In this document: piece by piece, positions 1-6,798 of the stretch | Layout of the letters: every line of letters begins with the position of its first letter | How positions within the stretch are numbered: position 1 is the stretch's first letter | NCBI GenBank assembly: GCA_045649455.1 | Contig: JAZRPV010000017.1 | Coordinates: 1 to 12,968 of the forward strand | Source: JAEDES01 sp045649455 | GTDB taxonomy: Bacteria > Bacillota_I > Bacilli_A > RF39 > UBA660 | Length of the DNA: 12,968 nt | Direction of reading: 5' to 3' | Translations under genes and position numbers: made by a program | The notes under the pieces: generated by a model | Told to the model about the DNA's origin: nothing | The model's database searches: none | Seen by the model: the letters and a program-made list of their open reading frames with translations, nothing else

Positions 1-632
1 CATTCTGAACCAAAACATTTTTCAGTTCCAACAGCGTATAAATCAACACCACCATTAGTAACACTACTTCCTGTTCCATCACTTTGAATATATTCAAGTA
101 TAAGTGATAAATCTAATACAACTTGACCAGTTGGTAAATCACTAGCTGCTAAATCATTTCTATACTCTATTCTAACTTTAATTGGCATACTACTATTTTT
201 ACTTAAAGTTTGCTTTGTACTAATAGAATCTCCATTTTGATATGAAATTTCATATTTTAAGTACTTCGCTTGTTCTACTGTAAGTTCAGGACTCTTCACT
301 ACATTTTCAATCATCGCATCAATCGATCCATCATTCACCACATCTACTGTAAACTCATAAAAATCTCCTGGCATATTTAATGTAGTAGAAAATTCTAACA
401 TTGAATTTGTTTTAATTTCAGGAACATTTATTGTTCTACTTCCAGGCGTAACCCTAGGATTATCTAAATGAATATCCCAATCAGCAGAACTTACTTGTGC
501 ATTTCCTTGAATTGTTAACACTGCATTTAATGCTGCATAGGCAATTGTTAAAGTAAATATACAAACTGCTACTAAACACAATCCTAACGTTAATATTTTT
601 CTATCTTTAATATTAAAATTCAATTTCTTCAT
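1..632 (-). CDS. SipW-type signal peptide protein, TasA/camelysin-like surface protein (3'-truncated by window edge)
   Basis: Only the first 210 residues are visible; the frame is still open at base 1. The ATG at 630-632 follows an AGGTGAG ribosome binding site. A short basic start (MKKLNFNIKDRK) leads into a hydrophobic segment (about 13-33) ending IAYAALNAVLTIQGNAQV, the pattern of precursors cut by the SipW-type signal peptidase (TasA, camelysin). A beta-rich domain follows (about 50-185) with PGDFYEF, GSIDAMIENVVKSPELT, EQAKYL and SDLPT. The same landmarks occur in the same order in the protein encoded at 5430-6725, so the two are paralogues. After residue 190 they differ: this one continues YAVGTEKCFGSE and probably enters a different C-terminal domain beyond the window. 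It is probably exported and surface-associated. Function is unknown; the SipW-type assignment is by signal-peptide pattern and domain style, not by a search. Confidence 0.8.
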   Translation of the reverse strand, partial: MKKLNFNIKDRKILTLGLCLVAVCIFTLTIAYAALNAVLTIQGNAQVSSADWDIHLDNPRVTPGSRTINVPEIKTNSMLEFSTTLNMPGDFYEFTVDVVNDGSIDAMIENVVKSPELTVEQAKYLKYEISYQNGDSISTKQTLSKNSSMPIKVRIEYRNDLAASDLPTGQVVLDLSLILEYIQSDGTGSSVTNGGVDLYAVGTEKCFGSE

Positions 633-662
633 AATCTCACCTATCTTATATAAATTCATTGT

Positions 663-668
663 ATTATA
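663..668 (-). promoter_or_regulatory. Candidate -10 box for the SipW-type gene at 1-632
   Basis: A perfect TATAAT lies about 30 bases upstream of the start codon at 632 and downstream of the ileS terminator. At 17-base spacing the -35 position reads AATATT, a poor match, so the promoter may be weak or need an activator. Confidence 0.45.
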
Positions 669-716
669 TACGAGTTTATAATTTCAATATTTTATAAAAA
701 ATAATAAAAACTTTAC

Positions 717-747
717 AAAAAAAAGACACTATTCTTTAGTGTCTTTT
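717..747 (-). terminator. Rho-independent terminator of ileS
   Basis: On the minus strand an 11-bp perfect stem (AAAAGACACTA / TAGTGTCTTTT) with a 5-base loop is followed by a run of eight T, starting just after the ileS stop codon. It separates ileS from the next gene. Confidence 0.9.
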
Positions 748-753
748 TTATTA

Positions 754-3700
754 TTAAATTCTTTCTACTCTGATAGCTGCTTTTTCATCATTAAGTTCAA
801 AATATTCTTCTAACTTATCATCTTTAACAAGTTTTTCTCCTAATACTTCTCCCATGATGTAATCTTTGTACATATCTAACATTTTATCAATAGCTTCAGT
901 ACCATTGTAATAAATATTAATATGATCAGTAATTACAAAATCAGCATCTTTTCTTAAACTTTGAACTTTTCTTACAAACTCTCTTGCAAGTCCTTCTAAG
1001 ATTAATTCTTCAGTTAATTCAGTTTCAAGAACTACACAAGTTCTATTATTACTTGTAGAAGCATAACCTTCTTTTTGTTTAATAGAAATTAATACCATTT
1101 CATCAGTTAATTCAAAATCTTCTCCATCTAATTTAACAGTTAATCCACCATCACTAATTTGAGCGATTTCTTTACTTGTTAATTTAGATAATACTTCTTG
1201 TAATTCTTTGATTTTTGGTCCAAGTGTTTTTCCTAAAACTTTAAAGTTAGGTTTAACAATATATTCTAAGTAAGTAGTCATATCTTCTTTAAATACTACT
1301 TCTTTAACATTTAATTCTTCTTTAATAACATCTAATAAGTCACCAATAATAATTTCATCTGATTTTGGTAAGATTAAACTTTGAATTGGTTGTCTTACTT
1401 TGATATTAACTTCTTCTCTAGCGAATCTTCCTAAAGAACATACATCTCTAACTAAATCCATTCTTTCTTCTACTGTTTCATTAATTAAATCAGTATTTTC
1501 AAGTGGGAATTCTGCTAAATGAACAGATTCTTCTCCAGTTAAGTTTCTATAAATTTCTTCAGTTAAGAATGGTGTAATTGGAGCACATAACTTACATAAA
1601 GTTACTAATACTTCATAAGTAGTTAAATAAACTGCTTTTTTACTCTCAGTTAATTCACTATCCCAGAATCTTCTTCTATTACTTCTAATATACCAGTTAG
1701 ATAAATCATCATTTAAGAATGGAACGATTAATCTAGCTACTTTATTTAAATCATATTCTTGATAAGCAGCATTAACATCTCTTACTAATCTATTTAATTT
1801 AGATAATAACCATCTATCAATTAAATCTCTATCTTCTGCTGGAATATTATATTCTCTTGGATCAATATTATCAGCATTAGCATACATTTCAAAGAATGAA
1901 TATGCATTTTTAAATGTTGAAATATATTTAGAATAAATTTCTTTTAATCCTTCTTCATCAAATTTTAATGGAGTCCATACTGGTGAAACATATGGTAAAT
2001 AGAATCTAACAGTATCTGCACCATATTTTTGCATTGTAGTAAATGGTTCAACGATATTACCACGAGATTTACTCATCTTTTTACCTTCAGCATCTTGGAT
2101 TAAGTCATTTACTAATACATTTTTATATGGACTACATCCTTTTAAGAATGTTGAAATTACTAATAATACATAGAACCAACCACGAGTTTGATCAACACCT
2201 TCACAGATGAAATCTGCTGGGAATTGTTTTTCAAAGAAATCTTCATTTTCAAATGGATAATGATATTGTGCAAATGGCATTGATCCAGAATCGAACCAAC
2301 AGTCAATTACGTCTTGAACACGAGTCATATGTTTTCCACACTTAGGACATTTAACATGAACATCATCAACATATGGTCTATGTAAATCAATTGACTCATC
2401 AATCTCTTCAACTGCAAGTTCTACTAATTCTTTTCTAGAACCAATCATCATATCATGTCCACATTCACATCTCCATAATGGAAGTGGTGTTCCCCAATAA
2501 CGACTACGAGAAATAGCCCAATCATTCATATTTTCTAACCAGTTAGCAAATCTCTTTTCACCAACATATGCTGGATACCAATTTACTTTCTTATTAGCTT
2601 CAATAATTTTATCTTGAATCTTAGTTACTTCTAAATAGAATGATGGTTTTGAATAGTAAATTAATGGTGTAGAACATCTCCAACAATGTGGATAGTCATG
2701 TGTCATCTTTTGTTTCTTAAATAATTTATCTTCACTAGCTAAATATTTAATAATATCTACTTCAAGTTCAGAATCAATTACTAATCTTCCCTTCCATGGA
2801 CCATCTAAATAACATCCATCTTCTCCTACTGGATTTAAGTATGGTAAGTTATAATTCTTTCCTACTTGAGCATCATCAGCACCAAATGCAGGAGCAATAT
2901 GAACGATACCAGTACCATCACTCATAGTAACATAGTTATCACATGTTACAAAGAATGCTTTTTTATTAACTTCAAAGAATGGTAATAATTGTTCATATTC
3001 TTTATATTCTAAATCTTTACCAGTATATTCTTCTACAACTTCATAATCTTCACCTAAAATATTATTAGCTAAAGCTTTAGCAACGATAAAGTTATATCCT
3101 TTAGATAAACACTTAACATAAGTTTCATTAGGATTAACACATAATGCAACGTTTGCACATAATGTCCATGGAGTAGTTGTCCATACTAAGAAATATGTAT
3201 TTTCTTCTTCTTTTAATTTAAACGGAACATATACAGTATTAACTGAAACTTCTTTATATCCTTGAGCAACTTCATGTGAAGCAAGTCCTGTACCACATCT
3301 TGGACAATATGGTAAAATTTTACTTCCTTCATAGAATAATCCTTCATCAAAGAATTTCTTTAAAATCCACCATTCAGTTTCAATATAATCATTATTATAT
3401 GTAACATATGGATGTTCAAGATCAATAAATTGTCCCATCTTTTTAGTTAAATCAGAGAATGATTTTTCATTCTTCCATACATTTTCTCTACATTTTTGAT
3501 TGAATTCTTCAATACCATATTTTTCGATATCACCTTTTCCAGAGAATCCTAATTCTTTTTCTACTTGTAATTCTACTGGTAAACCATGAGTATCCCATCC
3601 TACTTTACGATATACTTGATGTCCTTGCATTGTTTTATACTTACAGAAAGTATCTTTTAAGAACTTAGCAAGCATATGATGTAGTCCTGGATGTCCATTT

Positions 3701-3849
3701 GCTGTAGCAGGTCCATCATAGAAAACAAACTTATTAGCTTCATCTCTAGTTTCAATACTTCTCTTTAAAATATCGATTTCATCCCAATATTCGATAAACT
3801 TCTTTTCAATTTCTTCATTTGTTCCTTGAACTAATTTTTCAAATTTCAT
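754..3849 (-). CDS. ileS: Isoleucyl-tRNA synthetase, IleRS2 type, with swapped GLHH signature
   Basis: Charges tRNA-Ile with isoleucine in the cytosol; class I synthetase of 1031 residues, longer than the roughly 920 of Bacillus-type IleRS1. Visible parts: catalytic N-terminus with GWDTHGLPVE (84-93); editing domain with WTTTPWTL (223-230) and GTGIVHIAPAFGADD (312-326); WAISRSRYWGTPLP (444-457); KMSKS loop (591-595); anticodon-binding C-terminus. Cys pairs CPRC (182-185), CEC (461-463) and CPKC (501-504) suggest zinc sites. The ATP-binding signature, normally HxGH after a proline, reads GLHH (55-58), with the first and third residues exchanged. The start codon has an AGGGAGGAA ribosome binding site, and expression is controlled by the T-box upstream. 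The gene sits downstream of divIVA, the usual place for ileS in Bacillota, so it is probably the housekeeping copy. Identity is firm; IleRS2 assignment rests on motif style and length. Confidence 0.97.
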   Translation of the reverse strand: MKFEKLVQGTNEEIEKKFIEYWDEIDILKRSIETRDEANKFVFYDGPATANGHPGLHHMLAKFLKDTFCKYKTMQGHQVYRKVGWDTHGLPVELQVEKELGFSGKGDIEKYGIEEFNQKCRENVWKNEKSFSDLTKKMGQFIDLEHPYVTYNNDYIETEWWILKKFFDEGLFYEGSKILPYCPRCGTGLASHEVAQGYKEVSVNTVYVPFKLKEEENTYFLVWTTTPWTLCANVALCVNPNETYVKCLSKGYNFIVAKALANNILGEDYEVVEEYTGKDLEYKEYEQLLPFFEVNKKAFFVTCDNYVTMSDGTGIVHIAPAFGADDAQVGKNYNLPYLNPVGEDGCYLDGPWKGRLVIDSELEVDIIKYLASEDKLFKKQKMTHDYPHCWRCSTPLIYYSKPSFYLEVTKIQDKIIEANKKVNWYPAYVGEKRFANWLENMNDWAISRSRYWGTPLPLWRCECGHDMMIGSRKELVELAVEEIDESIDLHRPYVDDVHVKCPKCGKHMTRVQDVIDCWFDSGSMPFAQYHYPFENEDFFEKQFPADFICEGVDQTRGWFYVLLVISTFLKGCSPYKNVLVNDLIQDAEGKKMSKSRGNIVEPFTTMQKYGADTVRFYLPYVSPVWTPLKFDEEGLKEIYSKYISTFKNAYSFFEMYANADNIDPREYNIPAEDRDLIDRWLLSKLNRLVRDVNAAYQEYDLNKVARLIVPFLNDDLSNWYIRSNRRRFWDSELTESKKAVYLTTYEVLVTLCKLCAPITPFLTEEIYRNLTGEESVHLAEFPLENTDLINETVEERMDLVRDVCSLGRFAREEVNIKVRQPIQSLILPKSDEIIIGDLLDVIKEELNVKEVVFKEDMTTYLEYIVKPNFKVLGKTLGPKIKELQEVLSKLTSKEIAQISDGGLTVKLDGEDFELTDEMVLISIKQKEGYASTSNNRTCVVLETELTEELILEGLAREFVRKVQSLRKDADFVITDHINIYYNGTEAIDKMLDMYKDYIMGEVLGEKLVKDDKLEEYFELNDEKAAIRVERI

Positions 3850-3871
3850 AATTATTCCTCCCTTTCTAAAT

Positions 3872-3905
3872 AAAAAAACTACTCATCCCTATAAGGACGA
3901 ATAGT
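3872..3905 (-). terminator. Conditional terminator of the ileS T-box
   Basis: An 11-bp stem ACTATTCGTCC / GGATGAGTAGT, with two G-U wobbles and a 6-base loop, is followed by a run of seven T. Its 5' arm abuts the T-box sequence, so it competes with the antiterminator. It lies 22 bases before the ileS start codon. Confidence 0.92.
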
Positions 3906-4102
3906 TCGTGGTACCACCTTAATTTACAAGAAAATTATCTATCAATAATTTACTTATCTTGATTACTATAACGCGTTACCGTATTTATCTTATCCATAAA
4001 TCACAACTTGAAAGTGATCTTAATATCAACTTCATACTTGTTTTCACCAGCCACAAGTTCTCTACAAATTCATCAATATTACGTCTTTCGCACTTGCTTT
4101 CC
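3872..4102 (-). promoter_or_regulatory. T-box leader (tRNA-Ile sensing) of ileS
   Basis: Minus-strand leader RNA. The Stem I base pairs AAGTG with CACTT, and the distal hairpin ACTTGT-GGCTGGTGAAA-ACAAGT carries the usual T-box loop sequence. The specifier loop shows ATC (4016-4018) followed by A, which is an isoleucine codon. Near the 3' end lies the conserved T-box sequence AAGGTGGTACCACGAAC (3904-3920), whose UGGU can pair with the ACCA end of tRNA-Ile; the terminator hairpin overlaps it. In the known mechanism, uncharged tRNA-Ile stabilises the antiterminator and switches ileS on; charged tRNA leaves the terminator formed. Specifier, T-box sequence and downstream gene all agree. Confidence 0.95.
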
Positions 4103-4107
4103 AAACT

Positions 4108-4136
4108 AATATAGCACAAAACTTTTTATTTTACAA
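4108..4136 (-). promoter_or_regulatory. Promoter of the ileS T-box transcript
   Basis: The -35 box TTGTAA (4131-4136), a 17-base spacer and the -10 box TATATT (4108-4113) with an upstream TGC extended element fit a housekeeping sigma factor. Transcription would begin near 4101-4102, exactly at the 5' base of T-box Stem I. The promoter begins only about 10 bases after the stop codon of the 84-residue ORF. Confidence 0.85.
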
Positions 4137-4145
4137 CCAAAATTT

Positions 4146-4400
4146 TTATCTATAATTTAATCTTCTATTATTTTCTTTTGTATAAACTTTATCTTTTCTT
4201 AACTCTCCACCACTAATAATATAATCTAATTCATTCTTATATTGTTTAACATCTTCATCAGAATAATGACCTTTTACTAACTCTGGAGAAAACTTCACTT
4301 CATCTCCACTTACTTTAGCAGCAGTTCCTACTACAGTAAATGATGTTGCCATTGCAATTGCAACTACTTTCCTACATAATCTAACATTTCTTGCTTTCAT
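4146..4400 (-). CDS. Small predicted secreted protein, 84 residues, unknown function
   Basis: Not recognised. The ATG follows a good GGAGGG ribosome binding site and begins 31 bases after the divIVA stop codon, so it is probably translated from the sepF-divIVA message. Residues 1-10 are basic (KARNVRLCRK). Residues 11-28 are hydrophobic or small (VVAIAMATSFTVVGTAAK) and resemble a signal peptide; cleavage could fall near residues 27-32. The mature part of about 55 residues is highly charged and hydrophilic (EDVKQYKNELDYIISGGELRKDK) and ends in a basic tail, NNRRLNYR. There is no lipobox, LPxTG or second membrane segment. It occupies the interval between divIVA and ileS. It could be a secreted peptide or the surviving N-terminus of a longer secreted protein; coding is supported mainly by start signals, signal-peptide pattern and spacing. 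Confidence 0.65.
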   Translation of the reverse strand: MKARNVRLCRKVVAIAMATSFTVVGTAAKVSGDEVKFSPELVKGHYSDEDVKQYKNELDYIISGGELRKDKVYTKENNRRLNYR

Positions 4401-4431
4401 ATAAACCCTCCATTTTTACAAAAAAACTGAA

Positions 4432-4869
4432 TCATCGTGGATCCAGTTCTAAAACTTCTATTTCTTCAACAACAGCCATTTGTTGTTCCATTATAACTTT
4501 TAATTTTCTTTTAAATATTTTCATATTCTTTTCTAATAGTTCTGCATTGTTCTCAATTCTTTCAGCTTTTAATAAAGCTTCATTAACTATTCTACTAGCA
4601 TTATGTTTAGCATCAGTAACAATACTTTCTGACTCATCTCTAGCCATTCTTCTTATATTGTCACCAGTTTCTTCTGCTTTAATAATCGCTTTCTTCAATG
4701 TATCTTCTATACTTTTATAATGTTCTAGTTCTGCCCTTAATTTTTCTATTTCAGTATTTTGACTTTTAACTCTTTCAATAATACTCTCTGTTTGAACAAT
4801 TACATCACCAATAAATTGATTTACTTCCTTGCGATTATATCCATTAGCTTCATAACTAAATTTATCCAT
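4432..4869 (-). CDS. divIVA: DivIVA-family division/polar scaffold protein
   Basis: Coiled-coil protein of 145 residues that in Bacillota recognises negatively curved membrane at septa and poles and recruits partners. The N-terminal lipid-binding domain is marked by NGYNRKEVNQFI (9-20), equivalent to the RGYDEDEVNEFL region of Bacillus DivIVA. A long coiled coil follows, with SIEDTLKKAIIKAEETGDNI (53-72) and ASRIVNEAL (91-99), both closely matching the family. It lies 34 bases downstream of sepF and upstream of ileS, the usual neighbourhood. The start has a GAGGTGAG ribosome binding site, and the stop is TGA, the only TGA stop among the genes here. The N-terminus is about nine residues shorter than Bacillus DivIVA, and the Phe-Arg membrane-contact pair before GY is replaced by Ala-Asn. 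A GpsB-like paralogue is less likely given length and locus. Confidence 0.93.
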   Translation of the reverse strand: MDKFSYEANGYNRKEVNQFIGDVIVQTESIIERVKSQNTEIEKLRAELEHYKSIEDTLKKAIIKAEETGDNIRRMARDESESIVTDAKHNASRIVNEALLKAERIENNAELLEKNMKIFKRKLKVIMEQQMAVVEEIEVLELDPR

Positions 4870-4903
4870 ATAATCTCACCTCAGAATACTTATAAATTAA
4901 ATA

Positions 4904-5332
4904 TTAAAAGAAATCTTCATCATCATTTTCTTTTTTACCACGGTTATTTTTTGTATTAGTATTATTAGCAGCATTATCATCACTAATATTACCTTCTACA
5001 TTAACATTTCTAGGAGTACAAAGGAAAATTCCTCCACCTAATTTTTGAATCTTACCATCAATAGCATAAATAGCACCATATAAGAAATCAATAATTCTCT
5101 TAGCTTGATCAGGTGTAACTCTTTTTAAGTTAACTACAACTGCACTTCTAGCTTTTAAATAATCAACAATTTGTTGTCCTTCAGAATATGCTCTTGGTTC
5201 TAAAAGCATCATTTTACTTCCAGCCATACCATTTTGTTGATGATATTCTTCTTTTGATACACTATAGTATTCTTCTTCTGCTGCTTCTACTTTTGGTTCA
5301 TCTCCACCGATTATATCTTTAAAAAAACCCAT
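4904..5332 (-). CDS. sepF: Cell division protein SepF
   Basis: SepF binds the C-terminal tail of FtsZ, tethers it to the membrane and organises the septum. The protein has 142 residues from the chosen start: an N-terminal amphipathic membrane anchor (MGFFKDIIGG), an acidic linker (about 11-35), the SepF core (about 39-113) with KMMLLEPRAYSEGQQIVDYL, RVTPDQAKRIIDFLYGAIYA and LGGGIFLCTP, and a hydrophilic Asn/Asp-rich tail ending DDEDFF. The frame stays open upstream to 5386, but the ATG at 5330-5332 is preferred: it has GGAGG eight bases upstream, the anchor sequence then begins at residue 1, and a -10 box falls inside the alternative extension. It is first in a unit with divIVA. The ylmG and ylmH genes that usually separate them are absent. 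Confidence 0.95.
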   Translation of the reverse strand: MGFFKDIIGGDEPKVEAAEEEYYSVSKEEYHQQNGMAGSKMMLLEPRAYSEGQQIVDYLKARSAVVVNLKRVTPDQAKRIIDFLYGAIYAIDGKIQKLGGGIFLCTPRNVNVEGNISDDNAANNTNTKNNRGKKENDDEDFF

Positions 5333-5340
5333 AAACAAGT

Positions 5341-5345
5341 CCTCC
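5341..5345 (-). promoter_or_regulatory. Ribosome binding site deciding the sepF start
   Basis: Minus-strand GGAGG is spaced eight bases from the ATG at 5330-5332. No comparable site precedes the upstream ATG at 5386. Confidence 0.85.
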
Positions 5346-5359
5346 ATCCTAATACACAT

Positions 5360-5388
5360 ATTATATACTATAACTAATTTTAACATAA
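5360..5388 (-). promoter_or_regulatory. Promoter of the sepF-divIVA unit
   Basis: A perfect -10 TATAAT (5360-5365) has a 17-base spacer to a partial -35, TTATGT (5383-5388). Transcription would start near 5353, leaving a leader of about 20 bases. Confidence 0.65.
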
Positions 5389-5394
5389 CTTAGC

Positions 5395-5431
5395 AAAAAG
5401 AAAAAGACTAAAATTAAATTTTTAGTCTTTT
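5395..5431 (-). terminator. Terminator of the SipW-type gene at 5430-6725
   Basis: A 12-bp stem AAAAGACTAAAA / TTTTAGTCTTTT with a 6-base loop starts at the stop codon and is followed by a T-rich tail interrupted by one C. The A/T flanks make it nearly symmetric, though no plus-strand gene needs it. Confidence 0.85.
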
Positions 5432-6725
5432 AATTCAAAGTAACATAAACTCTTACATTTACATTTGAAGAATCTCTAATAGTACTAGGAATAATAAACT
5501 GATTAGCCTTACCATTATAATTCACATCTATATATTCATCTGTACCTGCTTTTGCCATAACTTTATCAATAGTAAAAGATGTATCTCCTAAATTTAAACT
5601 AACTTCATAAGGAACTCCAGTCATAATTTCACTAATTGAATAAATATATAATCCATCCTCATCAATTGTTAACTCTTTGGTTTTAGAATCACCAGTTAGC
5701 AAATTAACAACAGTAGCCGAAGAATTATCTACTTTAACTAAAGTATTATCAGCTTCTCTAACATAAATTGTAATTCTATATGTAGCACTTTCCACTGGAA
5801 CCATAGTATCAAAGTAAAATTTAGCATAATTATTATCCATATTATAATCAGCAGGAATAGTAATATAACCATTTCCATCAAAAATAGAATTGTAATTACC
5901 TTCACTATCTCTTAAAGTTGCTTTATTCATTATATAACCAGGATTCTTAGCTAGTGAAACTTTATACGTTCTACCAGCATATAATTTATCAAATACACAA
6001 TAAGAATCTTCTCCTGTAATTGTACATTCATGAGTTTCATACGTATCCATATCTAACAAACTAATACTATCATCTGTCATATGAGTTCTTTCTCCAAATG
6101 AATCATAAACAAAAGAATATACAGTAATCTTTCTTTCAATATTATATGTAGGAACAACATTACTATTATCAGCTTGAACATATACCATTGTTAATCCTAA
6201 ATTTAATTCAATATCTTCTGTTGGTAAATCAGAAATTTCTATATCAGTTCTAAAAGCAATTGTAACTGCAATATTAACTTGCCCTTCTTCTCTAGCTAAA
6301 AAATGTTTTTCATTAATTGGTGTACCATCTTCATATTCAATATTATATGACAAGTATTTTGCCTGCTCTTCAGTTAACTCTGGTGTCTTAATAATACTAT
6401 CAATCATTGCATCTATAGTACCTTTATTTTTAACTCTAAAAACAAATCTATAATAATCTCCTGGTTCTTCCAATTTTGCAGAAAAATCTAAATGATTTTG
6501 AGTTTCATTAACAACAGGTAACTCATCAGTAACACTACCACTATCTACTTCTAAATAACTACTAATATAAATATCCCAGTTAGAAGCCACTATGTCAGCA
6601 GAACCTGTAATATTTAATGACGTAGATAAAATAGCATAAGCGATACTTAAACTACCAATCAAACAAACCATAATAGTTAATATAAAAATATAAAATTTTC
6701 TATTAGCAAAATTATATCTTCTCAT
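5430..6725 (-). CDS. SipW-type signal peptide surface protein with two C-terminal beta-rich repeats
   Basis: Predicted exported protein of 431 residues. A basic N-terminus (MRRYNFANRK) and a hydrophobic segment (about 11-33) end in SIAYAILSTSLNITGSADI, the pattern of SipW-processed precursors such as TasA and camelysin. The domain at about 50-187 (SNWDIYI, PGDYYRF, GTIDAMIDSIIKTPELTEEQ, SDLPTEDIEL) is paralogous to the protein at 1-632. Two similar beta-rich segments follow: about 198-306 (KITVYSFVYDS... AGRTYKVSLA) and about 316-430 (RITIYVREADN... TGVPYEVSL), resembling Ig-like or carboxypeptidase-regulatory-like surface repeats. The first holds a Cys pair (C234, C243). There is no LPxTG or C-terminal anchor. 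It has its own promoter and terminator. It could form fibres or a coat as TasA does, but nothing here proves assembly, and no SipW peptidase gene is in view. Confidence 0.85.
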   Translation of the reverse strand: MRRYNFANRKFYIFILTIMVCLIGSLSIAYAILSTSLNITGSADIVASNWDIYISSYLEVDSGSVTDELPVVNETQNHLDFSAKLEEPGDYYRFVFRVKNKGTIDAMIDSIIKTPELTEEQAKYLSYNIEYEDGTPINEKHFLAREEGQVNIAVTIAFRTDIEISDLPTEDIELNLGLTMVYVQADNSNVVPTYNIERKITVYSFVYDSFGERTHMTDDSISLLDMDTYETHECTITGEDSYCVFDKLYAGRTYKVSLAKNPGYIMNKATLRDSEGNYNSIFDGNGYITIPADYNMDNNYAKFYFDTMVPVESATYRITIYVREADNTLVKVDNSSATVVNLLTGDSKTKELTIDEDGLYIYSISEIMTGVPYEVSLNLGDTSFTIDKVMAKAGTDEYIDVNYNGKANQFIIPSTIRDSSNVNVRVYVTLN

Positions 6726-6742
6726 ACTACTCTCCTAATTAT

Positions 6743-6771
6743 AGTATATCAAATAAAAAAATTTTAGACAA
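6743..6771 (-). promoter_or_regulatory. Promoter of the SipW-type gene at 5430-6725
   Basis: The -35 TTGTCT (6766-6771), a 17-base spacer and an extended -10, TGA-TATACT (6743-6751), lie directly after the HerA-like gene's terminator. An AGGAGAG ribosome binding site lies just before the ATG at 6725. Confidence 0.7.
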
Positions 6772-6774
6772 AAC

Positions 6775-6798
6775 AAAATAGACCAAAAGGTCTATTTT
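6775..6798 (-). terminator. Terminator of the HerA-like ATPase gene
   Basis: A perfect 10-bp stem AAAATAGACC / GGTCTATTTT with a TTTT loop starts at the stop codon and is followed by GTTTTGT. Confidence 0.88.

Noticed and set aside
3968..3977. Palindrome TAACGCGTTA as a repressor operator
   Set aside because: It lies inside the transcribed T-box leader between Stem I and the antiterminator, where RNA structure explains it better.
4432..4434. TGA at the end of divIVA read as Trp (Mycoplasma code)
   Set aside because: The long genes, including ileS, use no internal TGA, and the next ORF has its own start signals just downstream, so TGA is a stop here.
4391..4959. Plus-strand ORFs at 4391-4720 and 4759-4959
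   Set aside because: They lie antisense to divIVA and the end of sepF, have hydrophobic composition typical of the reverse of coiled-coil codons, and have no ribosome binding site.
5333..5386. 18-residue N-terminal extension of SepF
   Set aside because: It contains the promoter -10 box, lacks a ribosome binding site, and would bury the SepF membrane anchor that normally starts the protein.
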